Shown piece after piece: positions 25,729 through 34,135 of a DNA stretch of 64,000 bases. Every line of letters begins with the position of its first letter. Within the stretch, counting starts at the first letter, position 1. Source of the stretch: Nocardioides cremeus (GTDB lineage Bacteria > Actinomycetota > Actinomycetes > Propionibacteriales > Nocardioidaceae); the NCBI RefSeq assembly GCF_030518195.1, contig NZ_JAULSC010000011.1:1-64000 (forward strand), in the 5' to 3' direction. A program made the position numbers and the translations under genes. The notes under the pieces were generated by a model that saw only the letters and a list, made by a program, of their open reading frames with translations, was not told the origin of the DNA and did not search any database.

Positions 25729-26934
25729 TCAGGATGCGGCCGCGGCAGATTCGAGCTGGGCTCGGTCGACCCCGAGGCCCTGGCTGATCAGCTGCTTGGC
25801 CTTCAGGAAGTCCCGCGGTCGGTTCACGCAGTCCGCGGCCAGTAGCCGTCCCTGCTGGAGGTAGTAGCAGGTGAAGTCGCGATCTCGAGAGGGGTCGCCG
25901 CTCAGCACAAGCTCGTCGTAGCCGAGATTCAACCCCGCGATCTGCAGCTTGAGGTCGTACTGGTCGGACCAGAACCAAGGCAGCGCTGCGATCGGCCTCT
26001 CCTTGCCGCACAGTGTCGCGGCGGCCGTCTTCGCCTGCTCCCCGGCGCTGGGCACGGACTCCAACCTCACGAGGCGGTCGTAGCGAGCCATCCGGTGACT
26101 GGCACAGTCGCCGGCGGCGACAATGCGGGGGTCGCTGGTGCGAGCCAGGTCGTCGATCACGATCCCGTTCTCGACGTACAGGCCAGCCTCGGCTGCCAGC
26201 TCGGTGTTGGGAACCAAGCCCACCCCGACGACGACGAGATCGGCCGGGATCCGCTCACCACCCCGCAGGACCACCTCACGCACGCGTTGGTCGCCGGCCA
26301 TGGCGCTGACCTGGGCGCCCGTCCGGATCACGACGCCGGCGTCGCGGTGGACCCGCTCGTAGAACGCCGAGACCTCGGGTGCTGTGACCCGCTCGAGCAC
26401 GCGCTCGGCGGCCTCCAGGACTGTCACGTCCAGGCCGAGAGCGCGCAGGGACGCGGCTGTCTCCAAGCCGACGTACCCGCCGCCCACGATGACGGCGTGG
26501 CTGCCGGAAGCCGCCAAGGCCCGGATCGACTCGACGTCTGCGAAGGTCCGAAGGTAGAACACCCCGGGCAGGTCGATACCGGACACGTCCAGGGTGCGCA
26601 CCCGGCCACCCGTGCACAGGGCGAGATGGGTGTAGCCCATCGTGGTGCCGTCGTTCAGCCCCACCTGCTGCGCGGCACGATCGACCTGCGTGACCGTCGA
26701 CTGCACCAGGCGGATGTCGTGCTTGGCGTAGAACTCCGCCTTGCGCAGAGCGAGGTCTTGCAGGCTGCTCGTGCCGGCGAGGTAGGCCTTGGAGAGGGGA
26801 GGACGGTGGTAGGGCAGCGCTGGCTCGTCGCCGACCACGACGACCTCTCCTGACCAGCCCTGCTGCCGCAGGCCGGCGGCCACCTGGACACCGGCGTGGC
26901 TGGCGCCAACGACCAGCGCCCTCCCCTCGGTCAC
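25729..26934 (-). CDS. NAD(P)H-dependent ferredoxin reductase of the CYP153 system
   Basis: This 401-residue FAD protein has two Rossmann folds: ALVVGASHAGVQVAAGLRQQGW for FAD near the start and HAVIVGGGYVGLETAASLRALG for NAD(P)H at about 145-170, plus the flavin motif DPRIVAAGDCASH. It resembles putidaredoxin/rhodocoxin reductases. The GTG start overlaps the P450 stop (GTGA). With the ferredoxin on the other side of the P450 it completes a class I P450 electron chain. Confidence 0.92.
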   Translation of the reverse strand: MTEGRALVVGASHAGVQVAAGLRQQGWSGEVVVVGDEPALPYHRPPLSKAYLAGTSSLQDLALRKAEFYAKHDIRLVQSTVTQVDRAAQQVGLNDGTTMGYTHLALCTGGRVRTLDVSGIDLPGVFYLRTFADVESIRALAASGSHAVIVGGGYVGLETAASLRALGLDVTVLEAAERVLERVTAPEVSAFYERVHRDAGVVIRTGAQVSAMAGDQRVREVVLRGGERIPADLVVVGVGLVPNTELAAEAGLYVENGIVIDDLARTSDPRIVAAGDCASHRMARYDRLVRLESVPSAGEQAKTAAATLCGKERPIAALPWFWSDQYDLKLQIAGLNLGYDELVLSGDPSRDRDFTCYYLQQGRLLAADCVNRPRDFLKAKQLISQGLGVDRAQLESAAAAS

Positions 26935-28331
26935 GCCTGGGTCTTCGGCGTCAGGGTGACCATCAGCCTGCTGATGCCGCGCACGAAGTTGGACTGGACG
27001 TACTCAGGCTCTTCGACGACCTCGATCTTCTCGAAGCGCGGCAGCAGCTCCTCCCAGAGGATCTTGAGCTGCATCTCCGCCAGCCGGTTGCCCATGCAGC
27101 GGTGGACTCCGAAGCCGAAGGAGATGTGGTTGCGTGCGTTGCTGCGGTCGATGATCAGGTCGTCGGGCCGGTCGAAGACTCGCTCGTCACGGTTGCCCGA
27201 GGCGTACCACATGACCACCTTGTCGCCCTTGCGGATGAACTGTCCGTTGAGCACCGTGTCCTTCTTGGCGACCCGCCGCATGTAGGCCAGAGGTGTCTGC
27301 CACCGGATGATCTCCGAGACCGCATTGGGGATGAGGTCCGGGTTGGCCTTGAGCTTCTCGAACTGGTCCGGGAACCGGTTCATGGCGAGGATCCCACCGC
27401 TCATGGAGTTCCGCGTCGTGTCGTTGCCACCCACGATGAGCAGGACGAGGTTGCCCAGGAACTCCATGGGACGATCGATGAGGTCCTTGGTGTCCTCGTT
27501 GCGCTGCAGCATCGTGATCAGGTCGAAGCCAGGCTCTTCTCCCCCCGCCAGCCGCGCCTCCTTGTCGCGCCACAGAGCACTCAGCCCCTGCGCTGCGTCG
27601 ACGAATCCGCGGAACACCTCGTCGTTGTCCGAGGGGCCGCCGTTGGCCTGCTCCATGGAGCTGGCCAGGTCCGACCACTCGACGAGCTTGCGGCGCTGCT
27701 CGTAGGGGAAGTCCAGCAGTGTCGCCAACATCCGCGCAGTCAGCTCGATGGAGACGCGGTCGACCCAGTTGAAGGGCTCACCGATCGGGAGGTCGTCCAG
27801 CACCTCTTGGACCCGCGAGCGGATCAGGCTCTCCATCTCGCGCAGGTTCTTCGGAGCCACGACGCCCTGGACGGCGGCGCGCTGCCGGTCGTGCTTGGGC
27901 GGGTCCATGGCGATGAACATGGCGACATCCATGAACCGCGGCGGCTCGCCGATGATGATGAACGGCTCAGCCGAGAACGTCTCATGGTCCTTGTCGACCG
28001 CGATGATGTCAGCGTGGCGGGTGACCGACCAGAAGGGACCGAACGGGCTGTTGGCCTGGAAGTGGACGGGAGCCTCGTTGCGCACCCGCTCGAAGTACGA
28101 CTGCCACTTGCCCTGCCGATATAGGAACGGGTTGCTCAGGTCGATGTCGACCAGGGCAACCTCCTCCACGGGGGGGATCGGCTTCTCGACGAAGATCTTC
28201 TGCCCGTTGGTACGGGTCACGAAGCGACGCGCCCGGTCGTACAGGTGCGCCCCGCGGATCTGCATGCTCATGGGGACGATGGACTGAGCTCGCTCGGTCA
28301 TGGCGTCGGTCACGGTGGTCAGGGTCGTCAT
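26931..28331 (-). CDS. Cytochrome P450, CYP153-like alkane hydroxylase
   Basis: This 466-residue soluble P450 has a heme-binding FGFGVHRCMGNRLAE (Cys about 412), I-helix GGNDTTRNS and ExxR in SEIIRW. Several stretches are CYP153 hallmarks: FGPFWSVTRHADI, IAMDPPKHDRQR, VAPKNLREME and FNWVDRVSIELTARMLATL. Known CYP153 enzymes oxidise n-alkanes and fatty acids at the terminal carbon, using a dedicated ferredoxin and reductase, and both are adjacent here. It starts 22 bases after the ferredoxin. Substrate range is inferred from family only. Confidence 0.9.
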   Translation of the reverse strand: MTTLTTVTDAMTERAQSIVPMSMQIRGAHLYDRARRFVTRTNGQKIFVEKPIPPVEEVALVDIDLSNPFLYRQGKWQSYFERVRNEAPVHFQANSPFGPFWSVTRHADIIAVDKDHETFSAEPFIIIGEPPRFMDVAMFIAMDPPKHDRQRAAVQGVVAPKNLREMESLIRSRVQEVLDDLPIGEPFNWVDRVSIELTARMLATLLDFPYEQRRKLVEWSDLASSMEQANGGPSDNDEVFRGFVDAAQGLSALWRDKEARLAGGEEPGFDLITMLQRNEDTKDLIDRPMEFLGNLVLLIVGGNDTTRNSMSGGILAMNRFPDQFEKLKANPDLIPNAVSEIIRWQTPLAYMRRVAKKDTVLNGQFIRKGDKVVMWYASGNRDERVFDRPDDLIIDRSNARNHISFGFGVHRCMGNRLAEMQLKILWEELLPRFEKIEVVEEPEYVQSNFVRGISRLMVTLTPKTQA

Positions 28332-28353
28332 GGTGCGATGTTCCTCTCGACAG

Positions 28354-28674
28354 TCACAGCTGGAACTCGGGGAGCCGGACGACGAGGCCGCCTAGGCTGT
28401 CGCTCAACCGCATCTGGCACGACAACCGGGAATTCGGCTCGCGCTCGGGGTTCATGGCGAGCATCTCTTCCTCCACGGGACCCGAACGGCCGACCTGGTC
28501 GATCCATCCGTCCTCGACGACCACGTGGCACGTACCGCAGGCGGCTTCGCCGCCACAGTCCCCGTCGATTCCAGGAACCATGTTGTCGACGGCGACCTGC
28601 ATCAGCGAGACACCCTCTTCCAGCGGTGTCTCGTACTTCTCCCCGTCGTGGGAGATGAAGGTGACAACGGACAT
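28354..28674 (-). CDS. [2Fe-2S] ferredoxin of the CYP153 system
   Basis: This 106-residue ferredoxin has the adrenodoxin/putidaredoxin-type ligand pattern C-x5-C-x2-C (CGGEAACGTC) and the fourth Cys in LSCQM. It passes electrons from the reductase encoded two genes downstream to the P450. The ATG at 28674 follows AAGGAG; an in-frame start at 28704 is not supported. It is the first gene of the cassette and divergent from the AraC regulator. Confidence 0.92.
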   Translation of the reverse strand: MSVVTFISHDGEKYETPLEEGVSLMQVAVDNMVPGIDGDCGGEAACGTCHVVVEDGWIDQVGRSGPVEEEMLAMNPEREPNSRLSCQMRLSDSLGGLVVRLPEFQL

Positions 28675-28778
28675 GAAGAAACTCCTTGGTAGACCGGCCC
28701 TCAATCCTGTGTCTCCCCGTCAGGCTGTGGCTATGGTCACCTACGTCAATATATTGTGATTTCGGCTCAGGAGGTGCA

Positions 28779-29831
28779 GTGAGAGTTCCCGAACCCGGCG
28801 TGCCTCCGCTGGCGTTCGTCCAGCTCCTCATCAGCGACGCGCTGGAGCCCAGCGCCGTGGCGCACTTCCGTCGGATCATCGAACTCCAGGGCACTTCGGA
28901 GGTCGAGCTAGTACAGCGCGACCGGCAAGTGCCCATCCGATGGTTCCGCGAGGTCTACCCGGACCTCGACCCCGACGGTGCTACCTACCTCGGGCTCGCT
29001 TTCGCCGAGAAGGCCCAGCTGACCTCGTTCGGCCCGCTGAGCCTGCCCTTGGTCAGCGCTGGCTCGGTGGACGAGATCTTCCAGTTGCTGGGGTATCTGC
29101 CCGTGATCTCCGGCGCTCTTCGCCCTCACTTCCACCCGGGCGAGCACGGCTTGACAGTGGGGCTGAGCGGTCAGACCGGCGATCCCGATCTCGACAGCCT
29201 GGTCATCACCTACGGTGGTGCGGCGCTGCTTCGACTACTCGACCTGCTGGCCGGCCCGCTACCAGGGGTGACGTTGCATCTGGCATGGCCTGCCCCCGGA
29301 GTTGTGGAGACTCGCACTGACCTGATGAGCGAACGGTTGGACTTCGACGCGCACACGTCCTTCATCGACGTGCCGGCCGAGGCCCTTCGTGTCCGCTGCC
29401 GGTTCCCGGACCCGGTCGCCTACGGCTTGGCCATCGCCGAGCTGCGCCGCATGCTCGACCGCAGTACCAGTGCCACCAGCGTCACGGAGCGGGTGCGACG
29501 ACTGCTCGAGCAGGACCCAGGACGGTCGAGCAGCCGGGACATCGCCGCACTCCTCGGCGTCTCCACCAGCACCATGAAGAGACGGCTCGAGGACGAGGGC
29601 ACGACATTCCGTCAGGTCCGACAGTCCCTGCTGCGCGAGCGAGCCATCGTCCTCCTTCTCGACCACTCCCTGACGATCAGTCAGATCGCGGTCGATCTCG
29701 GCTATGGCGATCCTGCGAACTTCTCCCACGCCTTCAAGCGCTGGACCGGGCAGTCGCCGAGCGAGTTCCGCGACGTGGGGCGCCTCGGACCAGGGGGGTC
29801 GGCCGTCCTGAGCGGGAGCGGCCGCCCTTAG
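28779..29831 (+). CDS. AraC-family transcriptional regulator of the alkane cassette
   Basis: This is a 350-residue regulator. The N-terminal 200 residues fit the arabinose-binding-like domain of OruR/ArgR-type AraC proteins. Two C-terminal helix-turn-helix motifs are visible, RDIAALLGVSTSTMKRRLEDEG and ISQIAVDLGYGDPANFSHAFKRW. GTG at 28779 follows AGGAGG (28769-28774) and is preferred to upstream codons in frame. The gene is divergent from the ferredoxin-P450 operon with about 100 bases between them, AT-rich in the middle, so it likely activates the cassette in response to the alkane or a product. Confidence 0.87.
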   Translation: MRVPEPGVPPLAFVQLLISDALEPSAVAHFRRIIELQGTSEVELVQRDRQVPIRWFREVYPDLDPDGATYLGLAFAEKAQLTSFGPLSLPLVSAGSVDEIFQLLGYLPVISGALRPHFHPGEHGLTVGLSGQTGDPDLDSLVITYGGAALLRLLDLLAGPLPGVTLHLAWPAPGVVETRTDLMSERLDFDAHTSFIDVPAEALRVRCRFPDPVAYGLAIAELRRMLDRSTSATSVTERVRRLLEQDPGRSSSRDIAALLGVSTSTMKRRLEDEGTTFRQVRQSLLRERAIVLLLDHSLTISQIAVDLGYGDPANFSHAFKRWTGQSPSEFRDVGRLGPGGSAVLSGSGRP

Positions 29832-29900
29832 CTCGGCGCACTCGGCTACCAGTCTACGACCGGAGCGGGCTACCCGCGAAGCGGCGAGAGGCGAGGCGCA

Positions 29901-31199
29901 TCACGTGGTGACCAGTCGAACGGGGAGTCGGGTGGGCCCGCGCAACGAGCTGTTGGTCGACCATGTCGGGTCACCGGACAGCTCGATCCTCGAGACGCGA
30001 CCGAGGAGCTCGGTGAGCACGACATGGGCCTCCATCCGAGCGAGCGGTGCTCCGACGCACAGGTGTGCGCCGTGCCCGAACCCGACGTGCATCCTGGGGT
30101 TGCGGTCAGCCCGATAGGTGTCGGGCTCCTCGAACGCCTCGGGGTCCCGATTCGCAGCACCGAAGGACAGCAACACCCTGGACCCTCGCGGGATGGTGAC
30201 ACCGGCGATGTCGTAGTCAGCGCGCGTGTAGCGGTACAGATTCTGGATGGGGCTGGAGAACCGCAGGTGTTCCTCGATCGCCATCGGGACCAGACCAGGA
30301 TCCTGTCGAATGCGGTCGTACTCCTCCGGATTGCGAGCAAACGTCTCGAACATCCCGCCCAGCAGGTTCGTCGTGGTCTCGTTACCAGCCACGAGGAGCA
30401 GCATCGCGATCATGAACAGGTCGTTGCCGGTGAGAGCACCGTTCTCACTGTGGTTCATGAGTCGACCGAGAGCCGAGTCAGACTCCCGAATCCTCCCAGC
30501 GTCGAACTGCTCGGTGAAGTACCGCCGCAGGGACGCCAGGCCTGTCGCGGCATCTCGTGCGTGCCGGATGCCCAGCGGCGTCGCATTCGCGTCCATGATG
30601 CGCACCGTCGTCTCCGACCATCGGCGGAAGTCGTCGAAGTCGCCATCGGAGACACCCATGATGTGAGCGATCAGGCTCATCGGTAGCGGAGTGGCCAGTG
30701 TCGTCATCACGTCCGACCCGGGAGCACGCACGAGTTCGTCGACCATCTCGGAGGCCAGCTTCTCCGCCATCGCGCGCCAGGAGGCCATCGCACCTGTGGT
30801 GAACATGGGCTGTATCTGCTTGCGTAGCCGGGCGTGCTCCTCGCCGTCAGTGAGGACGACGAGCGGCGCCTGGATCCGTAACCGGGTAACCCCCTGACTG
30901 CTGGTCACCTTGTCGGTGGCTCTCAGTGTGGCGCGGACGTCGTCGAGGCGCGAGAGGACCCACATGGCCCGACGCGGATTGTAGTGCACCCGCCCCGTCT
31001 CATGAAGGCGTCGATACGCCGCGTGCGGCTGGGCCGCCGTCCGTGGATCCAAGGGGTCGTAGGCGGTATTGACCGCCCCCACCCAGCCGCGACGGCCGCG
31101 GATCACGGTGCGCGCGGCACCCTCGAAGTTCAGCCATGCTGCAGTCCCGACCACCTTGAACAGGTCAGGGGCACCGGCTGTGCGTGTGCGGGTTGTCAT
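29901..31199 (-). CDS. Cytochrome P450 (family unassigned)
   Basis: This 432-residue P450 has heme motif FGHGAHLCVGAPLAR (Cys about 381), I-helix AGNETTTN and ExxR in EEHLRF. It has an N-terminal stretch of about 40 residues before the usual fold. It has no own ferredoxin gene next to it and could share the neighbouring chain. The ATG at 31199 follows GGAGG; a start eight codons earlier is unlikely. A GTCTCA half-site lies just upstream of the ribosome-binding site, pointing to control by the divergent TetR gene. The substrate is unknown. Confidence 0.88.
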   Translation of the reverse strand: MTTRTRTAGAPDLFKVVGTAAWLNFEGAARTVIRGRRGWVGAVNTAYDPLDPRTAAQPHAAYRRLHETGRVHYNPRRAMWVLSRLDDVRATLRATDKVTSSQGVTRLRIQAPLVVLTDGEEHARLRKQIQPMFTTGAMASWRAMAEKLASEMVDELVRAPGSDVMTTLATPLPMSLIAHIMGVSDGDFDDFRRWSETTVRIMDANATPLGIRHARDAATGLASLRRYFTEQFDAGRIRESDSALGRLMNHSENGALTGNDLFMIAMLLLVAGNETTTNLLGGMFETFARNPEEYDRIRQDPGLVPMAIEEHLRFSSPIQNLYRYTRADYDIAGVTIPRGSRVLLSFGAANRDPEAFEEPDTYRADRNPRMHVGFGHGAHLCVGAPLARMEAHVVLTELLGRVSRIELSGDPTWSTNSSLRGPTRLPVRLVTT

Positions 31200-31210
31200 C
31201 ACGATCCTCC

Positions 31211-31309
31211 GTCTCAGGAGCAATCCTCAACCGCGGAGACGTGCACCCACAAGGCCTCTTGAATGACTGAGACGCCTGGCGGGGACGAGTCATCGGGAGG
31301 CCGTCTCAG
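31211..31309. promoter_or_regulatory. Array of GTCTCA-type half-sites upstream of the P450
   Basis: GTCTCAG occurs at 31211-31217 and 31303-31309, and its reverse CTGAGAC at 31267-31273. They match the half-site of the perfect palindrome at 31377-31391 in the same intergenic region. This suggests one TetR protein controls both divergent genes. Confidence 0.45.
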
Positions 31310-31376
31310 ACCAAGCGCGCCGCCCCTTGAGGCCACCAGGCCGCCCGGAACCGGGCTCTTCGCTAGCCTTACAATC

Positions 31377-31391
31377 GTCTCACCGTGAGAC
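31377..31391. promoter_or_regulatory. Candidate TetR operator (perfect palindrome)
   Basis: GTCTCAC-C-GTGAGAC is a perfect 7-bp inverted repeat with a single central base. It overlaps a possible GTG start codon at 31385 and so argues for the later ATG start of the TetR gene. Confidence 0.6.
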
Positions 31392-31420
31392 CAAATCGCT
31401 CAAGAACGTCAGGGTACAAA

Positions 31421-31966
31421 ATGCCAGATTCCGACGCATGGCTCATTCCTGGCAGTCGAAGGGAAGCCGCCCTGGAACGCATCTACGCAGCCGGCAGCGA
31501 CGTCCTGCGCGAGCGCGGTCCCAAGAAGTTCAGCTTGGAAGAGGTCGCCCGCAGAGCAGGGTGCTCACGCGCGACCGTCTACCGGTTCGTTGGCAACAAG
31601 CGCAGCCTTGTGGACACACTGGTAGGCCTAGCCGCAACTACCGTGGTCGAACAGGTGCGAACGCAGACTCGCGGGATGCAGGGCAAACAACTGGTCATCG
31701 AGTCGATCCTTGCCGGAGTCCAAGCGATTCGCAGCGACCGCACCCTGGCTGAGTTCGTCAAGTCACCCCCGGCTTTCGACGACACCTACTTCACCCACTC
31801 CGAAATGCTGAACCGTCTCGCTGCGTCTCTGATGGACCTCGGCGAAGAACACGATCTCGGCGCCGAATGGCTCACTCGAGTCGTACTCAGCATGATCACT
31901 TGGCCCGTGGACGACCCCACCACCGAGCGAGAACTGATCGAACGCTACGTAGGTGCCGCCTTCTGA
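31421..31966 (+). CDS. TetR-family regulator, likely of the divergent P450
   Basis: This is a 181-residue protein with helix-turn-helix KKFSLEEVARRAGCSRATVYRFVGNKRSLVDTL and a helical ligand domain. The frame is open from GTG 31385, but that codon lies in the operator palindrome, so the ATG at 31421 is chosen; the ribosome-binding site is weak in both cases. The intergenic region carries one full palindrome and three matching half-sites. The effector is unknown. Confidence 0.82.
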   Translation: MPDSDAWLIPGSRREAALERIYAAGSDVLRERGPKKFSLEEVARRAGCSRATVYRFVGNKRSLVDTLVGLAATTVVEQVRTQTRGMQGKQLVIESILAGVQAIRSDRTLAEFVKSPPAFDDTYFTHSEMLNRLAASLMDLGEEHDLGAEWLTRVVLSMITWPVDDPTTERELIERYVGAAF

Positions 31967-32097
31967 TGGCGGACACCCTGTTCGAGCTAGATTCGCGCCT
32001 CGGGGTACAACCATCGATGACGACGCCGACCCGGCGCCGCCCGAGAAGAAACCGCCCTCCGTTACAAGCGTGGTACAAATAGCCAAGATCTCCTAGA

Positions 32098-32112
32098 GTT
32101 TGCGCAGGTCAG
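32098..32112 (+). repeat. Att-like 15-bp repeat, left copy
   Basis: GTTTGCGCAGGTCAG is identical to 33694-33708. A near-copy lies inverted at 32172-32186 (14 of 15). ACGACATCT follows both direct copies, 23 and 61 bases later. This brackets a recombinase remnant and a toxin-antitoxin pair. Confidence 0.5.
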
Positions 32113-32163
32113 CATGGGTCAGTCAGTCACTACTACGACATCTGAGATGTCTTAGAACACGGG

Positions 32164-32206
32164 AACGGCCCCTGACCTGCGGAAACGCGGGATCGGGGGC
32201 CGTTTT
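32164..32206 (+). terminator. Hairpin followed by T-run
   Basis: AACGGCCCC (32164-32172) pairs with GGGGCCGTT (32196-32204) and is followed by TT. It overlaps the inverted att-like repeat copy, so it could equally be part of a recombination site. Confidence 0.5.
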
Positions 32207-32547
32207 CGCACGCCAGAGATGATCAGCGGGGTCGCCCCACTGATCGCTGGCGAGGAACCGCCCGTCGCCGAGCTGGATCGCTTCGGCGAGCAAGTGCGTC
32301 ATCTCCTTCGGGATTGGATGGGCGTACGACTGGTGTCGGACTTGAGGGGTACATCGAGCCACTGGACCGACGGCGATAGGACGCCCGTCGCGAAGTCGAC
32401 ATCCGCGACCCGCAGGGCCGCCGCCTCGGCGAACCGAAGCCCGGCGTGGGCGCCGAGCAGAACCGCTGGGCGGACGCCCTCGGGAACGGCGTCATGGAGC
32501 GCCCACACCTGTTGGGTTGTCGCGACGTACGGACGCTGCTTGCCCAT
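32186..32547 (-). pseudogene. Tyrosine recombinase/phage integrase remnant (frameshifted)
   Basis: Read on the minus strand, the segment from 32547 gives KQRPYVATTQQVWALHDAVP, then LGAHAGLRFAEAAALRVADV, a phage-integrase catalytic-domain beginning that includes its first catalytic Arg region (GLRFAEAAAL). At about 32315 the frame shifts: the expected continuation (PIPKEMTHLLAEAIQLGDGRF) is in the next frame. It then loses similarity near 32190 before the HxxR and Tyr motifs. No intact N-terminal core-binding domain is seen upstream. The gene is dead, and the rest of the 965-base gap (31967-32931) shows no other gene. Confidence 0.7.
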
Positions 32548-32931
32548 CCCGGCAGACGTACGCCGCGAGCATGGGTTTCCCGCGAAGAGTCCGTCGTGGC
32601 TCTCCGCGTCTGGCAGGAGCGGATCGCCGAGCACGTCGGACATCACGACGAGCAGACCGGCTACTTGGCGAAGTACCTCGACGAGCTCCAGCGCACCGGA
32701 GTGAACGCCGAGAGGATCCTCGAGCTCACCGTCACCCGTGAACCGCTGCCAGTCGACCACCCCACCGCCGCGCTCGCCTATCGGGTAAGGGACCTCGCCA
32801 CCCCCGGAAGAAGGCGCGCCAGCCAGGCCCCCTCGATGGACAAGCTCTCCCGCCCCAGCCAGCAACCGTCCGGCTTCAGGGCTGGGGCTGTAGATCGGCG
32901 GAAGCCTCAGCGCGGCAGATACGATGAAGAC

Positions 32932-33261
32932 ATGTCCAAGACCGCAGCGCCTGCCCGAAAGCCGCTGAGCGGCCCCACGGGCCGGCGTGTAGCCGCCTGT
33001 CGTGCTGAGTTGCTCGAGGTGCTGCGCCGTCACGGCGTCACGAACCCTGAGATCTTCGGCAGCGCCGCACGTGGCGACGATCGCGAGGGCAGCGACGTCG
33101 ACCTGCTTGTCGACTTTCCTCCGGGAACCAGCATCATCGACATCATCGGCATCCAGCACGAGCTGGAGGATCTCCTTGGCGTGCCGGTCGACCTGGTCCC
33201 CCGCAGCGGGCTGAAGGAGCGCGTGCGCTCCCGGGCAGCGAAGGACCTGCTTCCATTGTGA
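32932..33261 (+). CDS. mntA: MNT-domain nucleotidyltransferase antitoxin (MntA-like)
   Basis: This 109-residue protein has the minimal nucleotidyltransferase signature IFGSAARGDDREGSDVDLLVDF: G43-S44 and the metal-binding D55-x-D57. In HepT/MntA systems the MNT protein transfers AMP groups onto a Tyr of the HEPN partner and neutralises it (family knowledge). The ATG at 32932 gives the normal length. The frame is open to 32446, but that part overlaps the recombinase remnant on the other strand. Its stop overlaps the next start (GTGA), as usual for this pair. Confidence 0.88.
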   Translation: MSKTAAPARKPLSGPTGRRVAACRAELLEVLRRHGVTNPEIFGSAARGDDREGSDVDLLVDFPPGTSIIDIIGIQHELEDLLGVPVDLVPRSGLKERVRSRAAKDLLPL

Positions 33262-33605
33262 GCCGGTCCGACGCCGACGCCCTCGACGACATCGCGGCAG
33301 CAATCACTTCGATCCGCTCACACCTGAAGCACGGACCGATCAGCGTGGAGATCGTGATGGACGCCGTGGCCATGCGGCTCCTCGAGATCGGTGAAGCGGT
33401 GAAAGTGCTCAGCACCGAGACAACCGATACCGAGCCGGAGATCAGGTGGCGGGAGATCGCCGGCATGCGGGACTTCCTTGCCCATCACTACTTCGCAACC
33501 AACCCCGAGATCGTCCAAGCCGTGATCGACCAAGACCTGCAGCCCCTCACCGAGGCTGTCGAGCGCATGCAGTCGCTGCTACCACCTCACGACGGAGACA
33601 TCTGA
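33258..33605 (+). CDS. hepT: HEPN-domain ribonuclease toxin (HepT-like)
   Basis: This 115-residue all-helical HEPN protein has the RX4-6HxY motif as RDFLAHHY (R71, H76, Y78), the RNase active site, with Y78 the AMP-accepting Tyr in characterised homologues. It is coupled to the MNT gene by a four-base overlap. Toxin activity here is inferred from the family. It sits between direct repeats next to a dead recombinase, suggesting arrival with a mobile element. Confidence 0.88.
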   Translation: MSRSDADALDDIAAAITSIRSHLKHGPISVEIVMDAVAMRLLEIGEAVKVLSTETTDTEPEIRWREIAGMRDFLAHHYFATNPEIVQAVIDQDLQPLTEAVERMQSLLPPHDGDI

Positions 33606-33693
33606 GCTCGGTCCTGCCGAGGCAACCTCTCGGCAGGGTCAGATCGCGAACCCACTCTGGCGGCCCACCTCCTCCAACGCGTCACAGAACTGC

Positions 33694-33708
33694 GTTTGCG
33701 CAGGTCAG
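33694..33708 (+). repeat. Att-like 15-bp repeat, right copy
   Basis: GTTTGCGCAGGTCAG is identical to 32098-32112. It lies 88 bases after hepT. ACGACATCT follows at 33769-33777, also shared with the left side. Confidence 0.5.
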
Positions 33709-33821
33709 ACCGTATTTTCCGAGATTCTCAACTCCGACCGACACCGGCTCGGGTGTTCGAGCTGTACCACGACATCTAGTCACTGGTGCACGTAGAGCTC
33801 GAACTCTCCGTTCGAGAACGA

Positions 33822-33844
33822 GGGCCCCGGCAGAGCCGGGGCCC
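33822..33844 (+). terminator. Strong hairpin
   Basis: GGGCCCCGGC and GCCGGGGCCC form a perfect 10-bp stem with a 3-base loop (AGA). It is in the 530-base gene-free gap 33606-34135, downstream of the right repeat. Confidence 0.6.
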
Positions 33845-34086
33845 GCGTAGTTTCTCCGAGCTCGGCGCCCGCGGAGGCCAGGTCCGGATCGGCGGCCTCT
33901 CCCGTCGGTCGCACGCCCAAGCTCCCGCTCATGCCGATGGTCGTGCGCGCGGGTCAACGGTGAGCCAGCAACCATTCGTCGCCCAGCCTCGGTTGCTGGC
34001 GCACCGGTGGCCCGGCCGGACGTCGCCTAGCGGTGCGCTGGCAACCGACCCTGCAGCCAGGACGGTTGCTGATGCACCGCTCGGTT

Positions 34087-34118
34087 CCGGCACCCCTCTG
34101 TGTCAAGAGGGGCGCCGG
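34087..34118 (-). terminator. Hairpin terminator after the membrane-protein gene
   Basis: CCGGC-a-CCCCTCT pairs with AGAGGGG-c-GCCGG around the loop GTGTCA, giving 12 paired bases with one mismatch. It begins 17 bases beyond the stop codon at 34136. Confidence 0.6.
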
Positions 34119-34135
34119 TTCCGGACGTTCCGGGC

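Noticed and set aside
31966-32082. A 38-codon frame starting at the stop of the TetR gene
   Set aside because: It has no ribosome-binding site of its own and a random, basic composition. Overlap by chance is likelier.
32098-32206. A tRNA gene as the integration target
   Set aside because: No cloverleaf, anticodon arm or T-loop sequence could be traced around the att-like repeat.
32446-32931. An N-terminal extension of the MntA-like protein
   Set aside because: The extension covers the recombinase remnant on the opposite strand, and the normal MNT length starts at 32932.
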